A stretch of 64,000 bases of DNA from Bacteroidota bacterium (GCA_947450025.1 CANFTW010000002.1:1-64000), one strand, 5' to 3'; shown: positions 9,435 to 18,282, counted from the first letter of the stretch. A program made the numbers and translations. Notes: generated by a model not told the origin, from the letters alone.

Positions 9435-10457
9435 TTATTTACTTAATGAATTAATGCCATCAACAGCTGGCTCATAATTAGGGGTGATTTGTAAACTCAT
9501 TTTATAATCAGCCATCGCATTATTTTTATCATCTAATGCTTGATAACAAGCTCCTCTTGCAAAATAAGCTTCTGCATATTTAGGATTAAAATTGATTGCC
9601 TTTGAAAAAAACTCAACTGCTTTTTGAGGGTTACTGTTTATCCCAAATTCAATAGCTCCTAGATTATATAATGAAAACACATGGGCTGAGTCATGTTTTA
9701 AAATTTGATTATACAATACGACAGCATCTTTAATTTGATTCATATCTTGAAACAATTTTGCTTTTGCATATAAAGCTTCAGAATTTAATGGATTCAATCG
9801 AATGGCATTATCATAATATTCAAATGCTAGTGCATTTTTTTTAGCGGCATAAATTAAACCTAAATCTAAAAAAGTTCCATAGTTCTTATTATCCTGCTCA
9901 ATAGCCGTTTCTAAACTCGAAATAGCTTTTCCTGTATCTCCAATTTCCTTATAGATGTTTCCTTTTAAATAATATGCCTTGGCTAAATTCTCATTAACTT
10001 TTAAGGCTTGGTTTATTTTAGAAAATGCATTTTCATATTGTTTTACAAAATAATACAACTCTCCAAGTTTTAATAAACCATCTGTGTTTTCAGGGAATTT
10101 TTTTACTACTTTTTCCAAAACATCTTTTGCGTTTCTGGTTTCATTTGCAGCAAAAAACACATCCGCTTCTGTTAAATAATACGTTGCATTTGAAGAATCT
10201 AATCGTAATGAACGTTTTGAATCATTAATGGCTTCGTCAAATTGTTTATACTGTAAATAAATTCGCGCTCTTTCATTATACAAACTAGCATCGTCTGGAT
10301 GATCTAGTATTTTTTTATTTAGAGTCGCTAATTCTGGGGAATTGATCACTTTTAATAAGGAATCGGTACGGTGTGAATTTTCGACAATGCCTTCTTCTCC
10401 TGGTTTACATGAAAAAAAGATAATTGAAAAAACTGCAAAAACGATTAAATACTTCAT
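9435..10457 (-). CDS. TPR-repeat lipoprotein
   Basis: The start at 10457 gives MKYLIVFAVFSIIFFSCKPG, a lipoprotein signal with a lipobox ending in Cys at about residue 17. An upstream ATG at 10475 would add six residues ahead of the signal and overlap the preceding gene, so it is not used. The mature protein (340 residues in all) consists almost wholly of TPR units, about eight, for example ATYYLTEADVFFAANETRNA and AKAYYLKGNIYKEIGDTGKA. It is probably membrane-anchored and binds a protein partner; which one cannot be told. It is the last gene of the leftward mlaD/Fe-S operon, 7 bases after the CCG-domain gene. Confidence 0.82.
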   Translation of the reverse strand: MKYLIVFAVFSIIFFSCKPGEEGIVENSHRTDSLLKVINSPELATLNKKILDHPDDASLYNERARIYLQYKQFDEAINDSKRSLRLDSSNATYYLTEADVFFAANETRNAKDVLEKVVKKFPENTDGLLKLGELYYFVKQYENAFSKINQALKVNENLAKAYYLKGNIYKEIGDTGKAISSLETAIEQDNKNYGTFLDLGLIYAAKKNALAFEYYDNAIRLNPLNSEALYAKAKLFQDMNQIKDAVVLYNQILKHDSAHVFSLYNLGAIEFGINSNPQKAVEFFSKAINFNPKYAEAYFARGACYQALDDKNNAMADYKMSLQITPNYEPAVDGINSLSK

Positions 10458-10464
10458 AGGATAA

Positions 10465-11253
10465 TTATAAATCATTAGCAGTCGCTATTAACTCAGCAAC
10501 ATCTAATACTTTTGTTTTGTCTTCTTTATTAAAATGCTTTACGCCATCCGTCATCATCGTATTACAAAAAGGACACCCTACCGCAATAACATCTGGATTT
10601 TGAGCTAATGCTTCTTCCGCGCGTTCAACATGAACTTCTTTTGTTCCCTTTTCGGCTTCTTTAAACATTTGAGCACCACCAGCTCCACAGCATAATCCAG
10701 TGGCTTTGCTACGTTTCATTTCTACTAATTCGGCATCTAATTTTGAAATCACATCACGAGGTGCCTCATACACTCCATTTGCTCTTCCTAAATAACAAGG
10801 ATCATGAAATACAATTTTTTTTCCCTTAAATTCTCCACCTTGGACTTTTAATTTTCCCTCGTTAATCAACTGTTGAACTAATTCAGTGTGATGAATCACT
10901 TCATACTTACCTCCTAATTCAGGATACTCATTTTTTATAGTATTAAAACAATGTGGGCATCCGGTAACAATTTTCTTCACATCATATCCGTTTAGAATCG
11001 TTATGTTTTGCATCGCTTGCATTTGAAACAAAAATTCATTTCCTGAACGTTTTGCAGGATCACCAGTGCAAGACTCTTCCACGCCAAGCACCGCAAAGTT
11101 TGCACCAACGTGATTCAAAATACGAACAATGGCTTTCGTGATTTTTTTTGCTCTATCGTCAAAACTACCAGAACAACCAACCCAGAATAAAATATCTGGA
11201 GTTTCGCCATTGGCAATTTTCTCTTGCATAGTAGGTACTTTCAAAGTTTCCAT
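10465..11253 (-). CDS. HdrB-like CCG-domain (Fe-S) protein
   Basis: This is a soluble 262-residue protein with two CCG-type cysteine motifs. The first half has WVGCSGSFDDR, EESCTGDPAKR and TGCPHCFNT. The second has FHDPCYLGR, LCCGAGGAQ and VGCPFCNTM. CCG domains bind an unusual [4Fe-4S] cluster in HdrB, GlpC, LldE and succinate:quinone reductase SdhE. It probably forms an electron-transfer pair with the membrane Fe-S protein two genes upstream. The substrate is unknown. The ATG at 11253 (METLKVPT) is preferred over a TTG at 11262. Confidence 0.85.
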   Translation of the reverse strand: METLKVPTMQEKIANGETPDILFWVGCSGSFDDRAKKITKAIVRILNHVGANFAVLGVEESCTGDPAKRSGNEFLFQMQAMQNITILNGYDVKKIVTGCPHCFNTIKNEYPELGGKYEVIHHTELVQQLINEGKLKVQGGEFKGKKIVFHDPCYLGRANGVYEAPRDVISKLDAELVEMKRSKATGLCCGAGGAQMFKEAEKGTKEVHVERAEEALAQNPDVIAVGCPFCNTMMTDGVKHFNKEDKTKVLDVAELIATANDL

Positions 11254-11285
11254 ATTTTTCAAATTATATGTTTTTGTTTTTGAAT

Positions 11286-11711
11286 CTATTTTTCAAAAAC
11301 TTGAATGGTTACGTTTTTTTCTATTAAGTCTGTAAATCTTCCTTCGTATCGAGTGGCTCTTACCATATGATTATCTACCCAATGGTAATTACCTCCACGA
11401 GGTTTTCCCATTAACAAGCCATGGTACTTAAAACCGTGCTTATTTAACCATTGCTCAGTTACAACTCGGTGTTCTTCAGTACGAGATGTAAAAAAAGTAA
11501 TGATATGACCTTCATCAAACCATTTATTTAAAGTAACCAAAGCTTCAGGATATAGCGCTGCCGTTTCCATTCTTTCTGGTTGCTCATTAGGAATATCGTC
11601 ACAAATAGTTCCATCAATATCAATCAAATAATTTTTTACATGTTCAGGTAATACTGGACTGATTTTTTGTCCATTCTCTTCTTTCTCAACCAATTTAAAA
11701 TCTGTACTCAT
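11286..11711 (-). CDS. HAD-superfamily phosphatase-like protein
   Basis: This short 141-residue protein has the HAD catalytic motifs: DIDGT at 31-35 (nucleophile D31, acid D33), the motif II Ser in FFTSRTEE (S76), K103 in MGKPRG and D113 in WVDNHM. No cap domain fits in this length, so it should act on a large or exposed substrate. Relatives in Bacteroidota are often labelled phosphoheptose isomerase, which the motifs do not support. It is lodged between the two Fe-S genes, 9 bases downstream of the first, so it is probably co-transcribed. The function is unknown. Confidence 0.8.
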   Translation of the reverse strand: MSTDFKLVEKEENGQKISPVLPEHVKNYLIDIDGTICDDIPNEQPERMETAALYPEALVTLNKWFDEGHIITFFTSRTEEHRVVTEQWLNKHGFKYHGLLMGKPRGGNYHWVDNHMVRATRYEGRFTDLIEKNVTIQVFEK

Positions 11712-11720
11712 GCTCGTCTA

Positions 11721-13046
11721 TTAATTTTCATTTATCCAATTTGCTCTATCCGCAGGACTAAATTGCCATGGAGCTCCATTATTTTCTAAATTAGAAAACA
11801 TCCCGTTCAGTTCATTAGGCGCTGAACTTTGCTCTAATACTAGTTGCTGACGAAGGCCAACAATAATAGATAATGGATCAATGTTTACTGGACACTCTTG
11901 AACACAAGCATTACAAGTATTACAAGCCCAAATTTCTTCAGATGTAATATAATCCCCTAACAATGATTTTCCATCATCTACAAATGTCCCGCCATTCTTA
12001 TCAATGTTTTTTCCAACTTCTACTAATCGATCTCTCGTATCCATCATAATTTTTCGTGGAGATAATGCTTTACCAGTTATGTTTTGAGGACAAGACGAGG
12101 AACAACGCCCACATTCTGTACAAGAATATGCATCTAATAGATGTTTCCAAGTTAAGTCTGTCACATCTTTTACTCCAAATTTAATCACTGCATTTGGGTC
12201 AAGTACTGGTTGATAAGCCGGATCAAAATTAGGCTTCACAACATCGGTCACCTCAAATAAATTGTTGAATTGTCCTTTTACTTTTAAATTTGAAAAATAG
12301 GTATTAGGGAATGCTAATAAAATATGTAAATGTTTTGAAAATGGTAAATAGTTAAGGAAACCAAACACCATGATGATGTGTCCCCACCAACCTATTCTCT
12401 CAATAACATGAAGTCCTGCCGTTGGCATTCCACCATAAATTAATGGGCCTAAATAGCTACTGATAGAAAAACCAAAAGAACTATCACCAAGATTTTCAGC
12501 GTGTGATTGTCCTCTAGAATACAATACTTCGTCTGCGCCATTCATCATGAAAATAAAACAGATTAAAATAATTTCCATGATTAAAATAATATTTGCATCG
12601 AGCTTTGGCCAACCGTTTAATTCACTTTTCACTAAACGTGGAATTTTCAATAAATTTCTTCGTGATAAAAACGCTACAGTGCCAATAAAAGCAAGCACTG
12701 AGAGGATTTCAATGAAGCTTACCATAAAGGTGTAAAAACCTCCTAAAGACGATCTGAATGCGCGGTGGTGACCTGTAATCCCATCAAAGATTATTTCAAT
12801 TAATTCGATTTGAGTAATGACAAATGCGGCATATAAAAATAAATGCAAGATAGCAGGAATAGGCCGAGTAAACATTTTCTTTTGTCCAAGAGCCACCAGT
12901 ACCATGGTTTTAATTCGTTCACTTCTATTGTCAGTAATAGAAATATCTTTTCCTAACAAAATGTTACGGCGAATTTTTTTTGCATTAATAAAAAAATAGG
13001 TTGATCCTACTATGAAAAAGGCTACAAAAATGATTGATGAAATCAT
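11721..13046 (-). CDS. Membrane-anchored (Fe-S) oxidoreductase, HdrC/GlpC-like
   Basis: The 441-residue protein has an N-terminal membrane part of about five helices (residues 1-245) with several His residues facing helices (H68, H223, H239, H241), like heme-b nitrate reductase gamma/HdrE-type domains. A C-terminal ferredoxin-like part has two 4Fe-4S motifs, C309-x2-C-x2-C-x3-C319-P and C375-x2-C-x2-C-x3-C385-P. With the CCG protein downstream it makes a split Hdr-like electron-transfer module, likely linked to the quinone pool. It follows mlaD by 8 bases. Heme binding is an inference; the iron-sulfur motifs are seen directly. Confidence 0.87.
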   Translation of the reverse strand: MISSIIFVAFFIVGSTYFFINAKKIRRNILLGKDISITDNRSERIKTMVLVALGQKKMFTRPIPAILHLFLYAAFVITQIELIEIIFDGITGHHRAFRSSLGGFYTFMVSFIEILSVLAFIGTVAFLSRRNLLKIPRLVKSELNGWPKLDANIILIMEIILICFIFMMNGADEVLYSRGQSHAENLGDSSFGFSISSYLGPLIYGGMPTAGLHVIERIGWWGHIIMVFGFLNYLPFSKHLHILLAFPNTYFSNLKVKGQFNNLFEVTDVVKPNFDPAYQPVLDPNAVIKFGVKDVTDLTWKHLLDAYSCTECGRCSSSCPQNITGKALSPRKIMMDTRDRLVEVGKNIDKNGGTFVDDGKSLLGDYITSEEIWACNTCNACVQECPVNIDPLSIIVGLRQQLVLEQSSAPNELNGMFSNLENNGAPWQFSPADRANWINEN

Positions 13047-13054
13047 AAATAAAA

Positions 13055-14038
13055 TTATAGTTTAGGTTTATTTTTATCTTTTCTTCCAAATACAGAGAAA
13101 TGGATATAACGCTCAGGATTAATTCGTAAGTCTTTCATCAACTTATCTAAATCTTCGCTTGCTTTATTTAAGTTATTATATAAAGAATCGTTTTTAGCCA
13201 ATTTACCAAGCGAGCCTTGGCCTGCATTAATTTGCGCCACTAATTTATTAAGCTCTGATAAAGTTTTATCAGCTTCATTAATAGCACTTTTTAATTCTGA
13301 TTTTGCTAGACTATCGGATAGATTACTGAAATTACCAATAATATTATCAATCTTTCCTGTGTTTTGCTCAAGCATACCAGCAAGACTATTTAACTTAGTA
13401 AGAATTGAAGAAATTTTAGCTTTTTCTGAAGCCACTAAATCATCCAATTTATAAGCGGTTTGCTCTAAACTTTGAATTGCTTTCTTAATACTTTCAAATG
13501 ACTTACTTAAATTTTCTCGAGTTTTATCATTTAAAACAACTTGAACAACTGTCATCACCGAATCAACTGATGATAATAATCCTTCTATCTTTTTTTGCAG
13601 AGGCTGTAACTGTTTACTAACTGCTGTTTTTAAACCTTCTTCAGTTTCAGCAATTAAGGTATCTCCTGAATTTACAAATTCAGTTTCGTTACTATAAATA
13701 ATCTCAACAGCCTTAGATCCTAATAAATCTGAGCTAACAGCTTTAGCAATAGAATGCTTAGGAATTTGAACGTCTTCAGTTAATAAAAATTTCACCAACA
13801 CGCCATACTGACCCTTTTGATCTTTAATCAAAGAGATTTTATTGATTTGTCCAACCTTAAACCCATTAATGAGTAAAGGATTTGCCTCAATTAAACCATC
13901 TATCTTGGGATAAACAGCATATAATTCGTATTTGTGACTGAATAAATTGCTTCCCTTAAGGAAATTAAATCCCCAAATAAAAAAGCCTATAGCGGCAGTC
14001 ACAACAATACCTATTTTAAATTCTTTAGAAATCTTCAC
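13055..14038 (-). CDS. mlaD: MlaD family MCE-domain protein
   Basis: This is a 327-residue MCE protein. It has one N-terminal membrane helix (KIGIVVTAAIGFFIWGFNFL, about 8-27), an MCE domain at about 35-115 (YAVYPKIDGLIEANPLLING), then a long helical region rich in Leu/Ser/Lys (about 150-300) that should form the tunnel or coiled coil. MlaD hexamers carry phospholipid between the membranes for MlaE/MlaF, which are encoded 5-7 kb downstream on the same strand. The start codon is GTG at 14038; no ATG lies close by and the helix starts at once. It leads the operon mlaD, Fe-S protein, HAD, CCG protein, TPR lipoprotein. Confidence 0.9.
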   Translation of the reverse strand: MKISKEFKIGIVVTAAIGFFIWGFNFLKGSNLFSHKYELYAVYPKIDGLIEANPLLINGFKVGQINKISLIKDQKGQYGVLVKFLLTEDVQIPKHSIAKAVSSDLLGSKAVEIIYSNETEFVNSGDTLIAETEEGLKTAVSKQLQPLQKKIEGLLSSVDSVMTVVQVVLNDKTRENLSKSFESIKKAIQSLEQTAYKLDDLVASEKAKISSILTKLNSLAGMLEQNTGKIDNIIGNFSNLSDSLAKSELKSAINEADKTLSELNKLVAQINAGQGSLGKLAKNDSLYNNLNKASEDLDKLMKDLRINPERYIHFSVFGRKDKNKPKL

Positions 14039-14111
14039 AATGCTTTTTTTTGAAGCTCTAATATACAGATTTTATTTAATTGAAGTATTCGAAAAAGCAG
14101 ACTTTTAGTGG

Positions 14112-15095
14112 CTATTTCTTAACAAACCTTAATGAATTTATAATACCTTGAAATGAGGTAATATTTAAAGGGAATTCTAAAAAAACATGTAAAAAACTTA
14201 AAAAATACAGTGCTTTTAGACCGATATTATAATCAATCGCATATAATACAACAGAAAATACCCACAAAAGAAGTGTAAAAAACAATGTTTTTTTAGGCAC
14301 TTGATGCCATTTTATAATAGATGTTTTTGAAAACCAATTGAGGTAATGATACGTATAGGAAAATGCTATAAATCGCATCACAACAAACCCAGCATTTGAT
14401 TGAAAAACTGTGGCTCCTGTGTCTTGAGTATCCGTTTTTAATCCAAATAAATCAATTAAAAATGAATTTAATAAATGAAATAAATGATAACTCTTAGCGA
14501 CATAATCCGAAACCTGATATTGTAATTGAGGAGCTTTGATTAAGAAAAAAGAAATAGCGATGAATCCTAAAGATAATACTGACAAATAACCAGCCTTTGA
14601 TTTTTGCTTTAAAACCCCATAAAACATAAACGCCCAAGTAAATATAAAAACATGAATAATGGTTGGTAAAAAAACACCTATCCATATAAAATAAGTTTCT
14701 CCTGTTTTAAAAGTAGCAATGCCAATTAGCATCAAAATTGCCAGGCTAATGCGGTATAAATTATCTTTAATAAATACAAAAATAAAGGACAATAATAATC
14801 CATATAAAATAATGCTAGGAATTAACGAATCGGTTTTTGTAGGTTTTATAAACGAAAAATAAAACACCAACACACACAAAATACTTAAAAACAAAAAGTC
14901 ATACTTACCCTTTGTGTAATAATTTTTTTTGTGCAACCAGCCAATCTCTGTTAGGTAATGAAGAGGTCCTAATACGGCATAGGAAAATAAAAACAATTCG
15001 AATGGCAGAATAAATGCTAAAATAGCAGATACTAACATTAAACCAATATTAGCATAATGTATCTGATCGTTTGAAAGGGAACTTAATTTTAACAA
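14112..15095 (-). CDS. Polytopic membrane protein with conserved-looking His/Glu motifs, function unknown
   Basis: The 327 residues hold about eight or nine hydrophobic helices. His and Glu lie at helix ends: H46 and E50 in GPLHYLTEIGWLH55, H148, H204/H207, H250, H264, and H303/E307 in SFLHVFLEFP. This recalls membrane di-iron or Brp/Blh carotenoid-cleavage enzymes, but I cannot name a family. The start is TTG at 15095; an in-frame stop lies 22 bases upstream and no ATG precedes residue 20. It is separated from mlaD by 73 bases and from the DUF5522 gene upstream by 65 bases on the same strand. Confidence 0.7.
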   Translation of the reverse strand: MLKLSSLSNDQIHYANIGLMLVSAILAFILPFELFLFSYAVLGPLHYLTEIGWLHKKNYYTKGKYDFLFLSILCVLVFYFSFIKPTKTDSLIPSIILYGLLLSFIFVFIKDNLYRISLAILMLIGIATFKTGETYFIWIGVFLPTIIHVFIFTWAFMFYGVLKQKSKAGYLSVLSLGFIAISFFLIKAPQLQYQVSDYVAKSYHLFHLLNSFLIDLFGLKTDTQDTGATVFQSNAGFVVMRFIAFSYTYHYLNWFSKTSIIKWHQVPKKTLFFTLLLWVFSVVLYAIDYNIGLKALYFLSFLHVFLEFPLNITSFQGIINSLRFVKK

Positions 15096-15160
15096 AATAA
15101 TATACTTAATACTGTTTCAAATATCTAAAAATTTTTTGGATTGAAAACTAGATTTAGAAA

Positions 15161-15331
15161 TTACTTTTTAGGCGGTTCAAACTGTCCTGTTTTTTTATTA
15201 AATCCATACGGACAATGCTTACAGCCATTTTTACAGCAATAACCTCGTTTAAGATGATATTTCTCAGTGAATATAATATACCCTTCTGGGCTATAATAAA
15301 AATCTTCTGGATCTAACTCTTTTTTAAACAT
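15161..15331 (-). CDS. Small Cys-rich DUF5522-like protein, 56 residues
   Basis: The ATG at 15331 opens a 56-residue frame: MFKKELDPEDFYYSPEGY, then KRGYCCKNGCKHCPYGF and a Pro/Lys end. The CCKNGCKHCPYGF cluster, with four Cys and one His, is the signature of the DUF5522 family common in Bacteroidota and looks like a metal-binding knuckle. The acidic/aromatic start (DPEDFYYSPEGYIIFTEKYH) also fits. It is divergent from the porin gene. No function is known for the family. It is easily missed because of its length. Confidence 0.85.
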   Translation of the reverse strand: MFKKELDPEDFYYSPEGYIIFTEKYHLKRGYCCKNGCKHCPYGFNKKTGQFEPPKK

Positions 15332-15390
15332 GATACACAAAGATATTGTTTCTATATCATTTTTTAATTTTAAATTTGATTACTAAAATT

Positions 15391-16545
15391 ATGATTATTA
15401 GAGTTTTATACATAACCTTTTTTATTGCGTTAACGCATATTGGGTTTAGTCAAACAGATACTGTTAAAAACCACAAACCGAAAATAATTTTTGGAAGCGA
15501 TTCCAATATCGTATTTTCAGGGACTCGAATTATTTCAAAAACTGATACCACAAGCATACACAAAATTGAATTAAGTGGTTACTTAAGTACTTATTATGCA
15601 GATTATAGTGACGAGAAAACAATAAATGGCCTTGTTCAATTTCCAACAATGGCAGCAAGAAATAAGCAGTTTGGTTTAAATATTGCCCAAATTGGATTAG
15701 AATACCATAATCAAAATATCCGTTCTAATATTACCTTACATTATGGTGATATTCCAGAATCAAATTGGCCAAAACCCTTTACACTCATTCAAGAAGCTCA
15801 CGCTGGGATCAAATTAATTAAAAACTTATGGTTAGACGCCGGTTTTTTTAAATCTCATATTGGATTAGAGAGTATACAACCTAGAGAAAATGTGACATCA
15901 AGTATGTCTGTGATTGATTATTATGAACCTTATTTTTTTAGTGGCGCAAAACTTACCTACCAATTTAATTCTAAATTAAGCGTTCAACTTAATGCATTTA
16001 ATGGTTATAACACTTATGTGGAAACAAACAAAAATAAAGCTATTGGCGTTTCAGCCATTTACGATGTTAACGATGATATTTCTATTACATACAATATGCT
16101 TAGCTGCGATGAAACGAACGATAATATCAAAACAAATCATCAGCGTTTTTACCATAATTTATATGCAACATTTAAATTAAATAAATTAAGTATAGGCGTT
16201 GAAGCAAATTATGGTACTCAAAAAAACAGCTTGTTAACTGATACTACTAAAACTGCATCAATGAATAGCGCCCTTGTTGTTTTAAAATATCAAGCACTAA
16301 AAAAAATAGGTATATATTCTAGGGGTGAATATTTTTCTGATAAAAACATGATTTTAACTAATAATTTTAATATTGGGTCTTATATTTATGGAGTAACTGG
16401 CGGAATAGAATTTAAACCATCTAAAACGGTTGCTTTGAGCGCAGAATACCGATTGTTAGAAAGTGAAAATTTAATCTTTAAAACAAATGGCTATTTAACT
16501 AATCAAAGAAATGAATTTATTTTTTGTTTAGACGTTTGGTTCTAA
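15391..16545 (+). CDS. Outer-membrane beta-barrel porin (OmpL-like, BBP2 type)
   Basis: The start at 15391 gives a signal peptide, MIIRVLYITFFIALTHIGFSQ; a TTG at 15346 would bury it behind 15 residues. The 384-residue protein then shows alternating beta strands typical of the putative beta-barrel porin-2 family (LSGYLSTYYADYS, LNIAQIGLEYHNQNIRSNIT, RGEYFSDKN) and ends in Trp-Phe, the usual C-terminal aromatic of barrel proteins. It should form a channel in the outer membrane. The PLP enzyme gene begins 1 base after its stop, so the two are one transcript. Confidence 0.82.
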   Translation: MIIRVLYITFFIALTHIGFSQTDTVKNHKPKIIFGSDSNIVFSGTRIISKTDTTSIHKIELSGYLSTYYADYSDEKTINGLVQFPTMAARNKQFGLNIAQIGLEYHNQNIRSNITLHYGDIPESNWPKPFTLIQEAHAGIKLIKNLWLDAGFFKSHIGLESIQPRENVTSSMSVIDYYEPYFFSGAKLTYQFNSKLSVQLNAFNGYNTYVETNKNKAIGVSAIYDVNDDISITYNMLSCDETNDNIKTNHQRFYHNLYATFKLNKLSIGVEANYGTQKNSLLTDTTKTASMNSALVVLKYQALKKIGIYSRGEYFSDKNMILTNNFNIGSYIYGVTGGIEFKPSKTVALSAEYRLLESENLIFKTNGYLTNQRNEFIFCLDVWF

Positions 16546-16546
16546 A

Positions 16547-17425
16547 ATGATTAGCTATATTCCCAAAATAAATCACATTGAATATAACGGTTACCAAATT
16601 GGTATTTTACGTTTAGATTTGATTCATTCTGAAATTTCCGGAAACAAATGGTTTAAATTAAAATACAATTTAAATCAAGTCAAAAAAGAAAACAAACATT
16701 CGATTATCACCTTTGGTGGTGCATTCTCTAATCATATTGCAGCAACTGCTGCCGCTTGTCGTTTAGCCGGTATTAAAAGTATTGGCATTATTCGTGGAGA
16801 GGAATCATCTGCCAACAACACCACTTTATCTTTTGCACAACAAAACGGAATGGAATTACTATTTGTGAGTAGAAATGAATATTCTCAAAAACAAGATAGC
16901 GGTTATTTGCAACGATTAAGGTACATGTACCCCGATAGCTATATAATTCCAGAGGGAGGAGATAATGCTTTAGGTCAGAAAGGGTGTGAAGAAATTTTAA
17001 CCTCAGAGATGTTTATGTATCAACAAGTTTTTTGTGCTCTAGGCACTGGGACAACTTATAAAGGTATTTCAAAATCTTTATTGCCACATCAAAAATTAAA
17101 TGTAGTGAATGTTTTAAAATTTGAAGCGATGCCGAACGAGGAACAAACTTCCATTTTAAACAACTATCATTTTGGTGGCTACGCTAAACACACCAGCGAA
17201 CTTTTAATTTTTAAAAAATGGTTTGAAGAAACCTACTCAATACCATTAGATTATGTGTATACTAGCAAATTATTTTTCGCTGCTTTTGATTTAATGAAAC
17301 AAAACTGCTTTTACAAAAGGTTTCCCATTTTAATTATTCACTGCGGTGGATTGCAGGGCAATAAAGGGTATGAAGCTCGTTATAATCTGAATCCTAACCT
17401 CCAGGTAAATGACCCCCAAGGATAA
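16547..17425 (+). CDS. ACC deaminase/D-cysteine desulfhydrase family PLP enzyme
   Basis: The 292-residue PLP enzyme of fold type II has the binding lysine K34 in SGNKWFKLKYNL, FGGAFSNHIAATAAACRLAG (Asn-His contact to the cofactor), IPEGGDNALGQKGCEEI and the GTGTTYKGI phosphate loop. Family members deaminate 1-aminocyclopropane-1-carboxylate or desulfhydrate D-cysteine to pyruvate, ammonia and sulfide. In Bacteroidota the D-cysteine activity is the more likely. It is slightly shorter than ACC deaminases (about 330). Its last 46 bases overlap the 3' end of the opposing gene. Confidence 0.88.
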   Translation: MISYIPKINHIEYNGYQIGILRLDLIHSEISGNKWFKLKYNLNQVKKENKHSIITFGGAFSNHIAATAAACRLAGIKSIGIIRGEESSANNTTLSFAQQNGMELLFVSRNEYSQKQDSGYLQRLRYMYPDSYIIPEGGDNALGQKGCEEILTSEMFMYQQVFCALGTGTTYKGISKSLLPHQKLNVVNVLKFEAMPNEEQTSILNNYHFGGYAKHTSELLIFKKWFEETYSIPLDYVYTSKLFFAAFDLMKQNCFYKRFPILIIHCGGLQGNKGYEARYNLNPNLQVNDPQG

Positions 17426-18273
17426 ACCTGCTTGGTATCAAAGTTTCCTGAATTCGCATATTTTTGAGAAAGTTTAAAAAATCCAATTCCAAAGGCCAAA
17501 GAACTTGTCATTCTTTTTCCACTACTTTTAAAAATACCATTTTGTAATTGAAACGTTAATCCTTCAATTCCTCCAAGTGTCATATCTGTTCCATATCGAA
17601 TTCGTGGGCCAAAAAAATATTTTAATTCCGGTTTTAAATCATGATAATAATTTACATCAACTCCAGTAATAAAACCAGTACCGGTATTCCTTTTTACAAT
17701 ACCATTATTTGTGTTTCCAGAAGAAGAACCGTTGGTATTTGATGCAGAAGATGAGTTAGCCGATAGCTCTGATAATGCTCCTAAACCATCATAGGTTAAA
17801 CTAAAAGGCACTTTAAAACCAATGCTTTTATTTGCTAATAATCTTTCGTAGGAAATTGTTAATCGTCCTAAAATTAATTCAGGAATATAAAAGCCCAAAA
17901 TGTTATTTGGCAACAAGGCTTCTTTATCTTTCCATTCTTTCATTTTACGTGCTTTGCGCTGCTCTCTAGTTTCTATTAATGGAACTTGATCAGAAGTAAT
18001 AATCTTTCCTGAACTGACTGAAGTTTCTAAAACTTCTTTACTAAACATATAAATGCTTCCATTTTGATACTCCGTTAAAAGCACATCATTTTTAGAAAGA
18101 GTCACTATACTTGAATTAGCAACAGTATCCTTATAGCTAATGGTCTTTTCTGAAATTGCAACAATTTTACATGGAACAATTTTACCATTTCTCAAAACCA
18201 CTTTATCTTGTGCCATCAAGTTAAATGAAACAAAAAGCAACATCAAAATTGTAATATGTAAGTTATACTTCAT
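17380..18273 (-). CDS. Secreted/outer-membrane protein, paralogue of the next gene
   Basis: The protein has 297 residues with a signal peptide ending LMAQ at about 22. An N-terminal module follows (KVVLRNGKIVPCKIVAISEK, then ISYKD, ending VLLTEYQNGS). A Ser/Asn-rich linker sits near residue 180, then strands ending in the aromatic-rich WRLGFRL, as for a small outer-membrane barrel. The same N-terminal module occurs in the protein encoded 9 bases upstream. No function is known. The stop lies 46 bases inside the opposing PLP enzyme gene, so the last 14 or so codons are shared antisense. Confidence 0.75.
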   Translation of the reverse strand: MKYNLHITILMLLFVSFNLMAQDKVVLRNGKIVPCKIVAISEKTISYKDTVANSSIVTLSKNDVLLTEYQNGSIYMFSKEVLETSVSSGKIITSDQVPLIETREQRKARKMKEWKDKEALLPNNILGFYIPELILGRLTISYERLLANKSIGFKVPFSLTYDGLGALSELSANSSSASNTNGSSSGNTNNGIVKRNTGTGFITGVDVNYYHDLKPELKYFFGPRIRYGTDMTLGGIEGLTFQLQNGIFKSSGKRMTSSLAFGIGFFKLSQKYANSGNFDTKQVYPWGSFTWRLGFRL

Positions 18274-18282
18274 GTTGATGTT

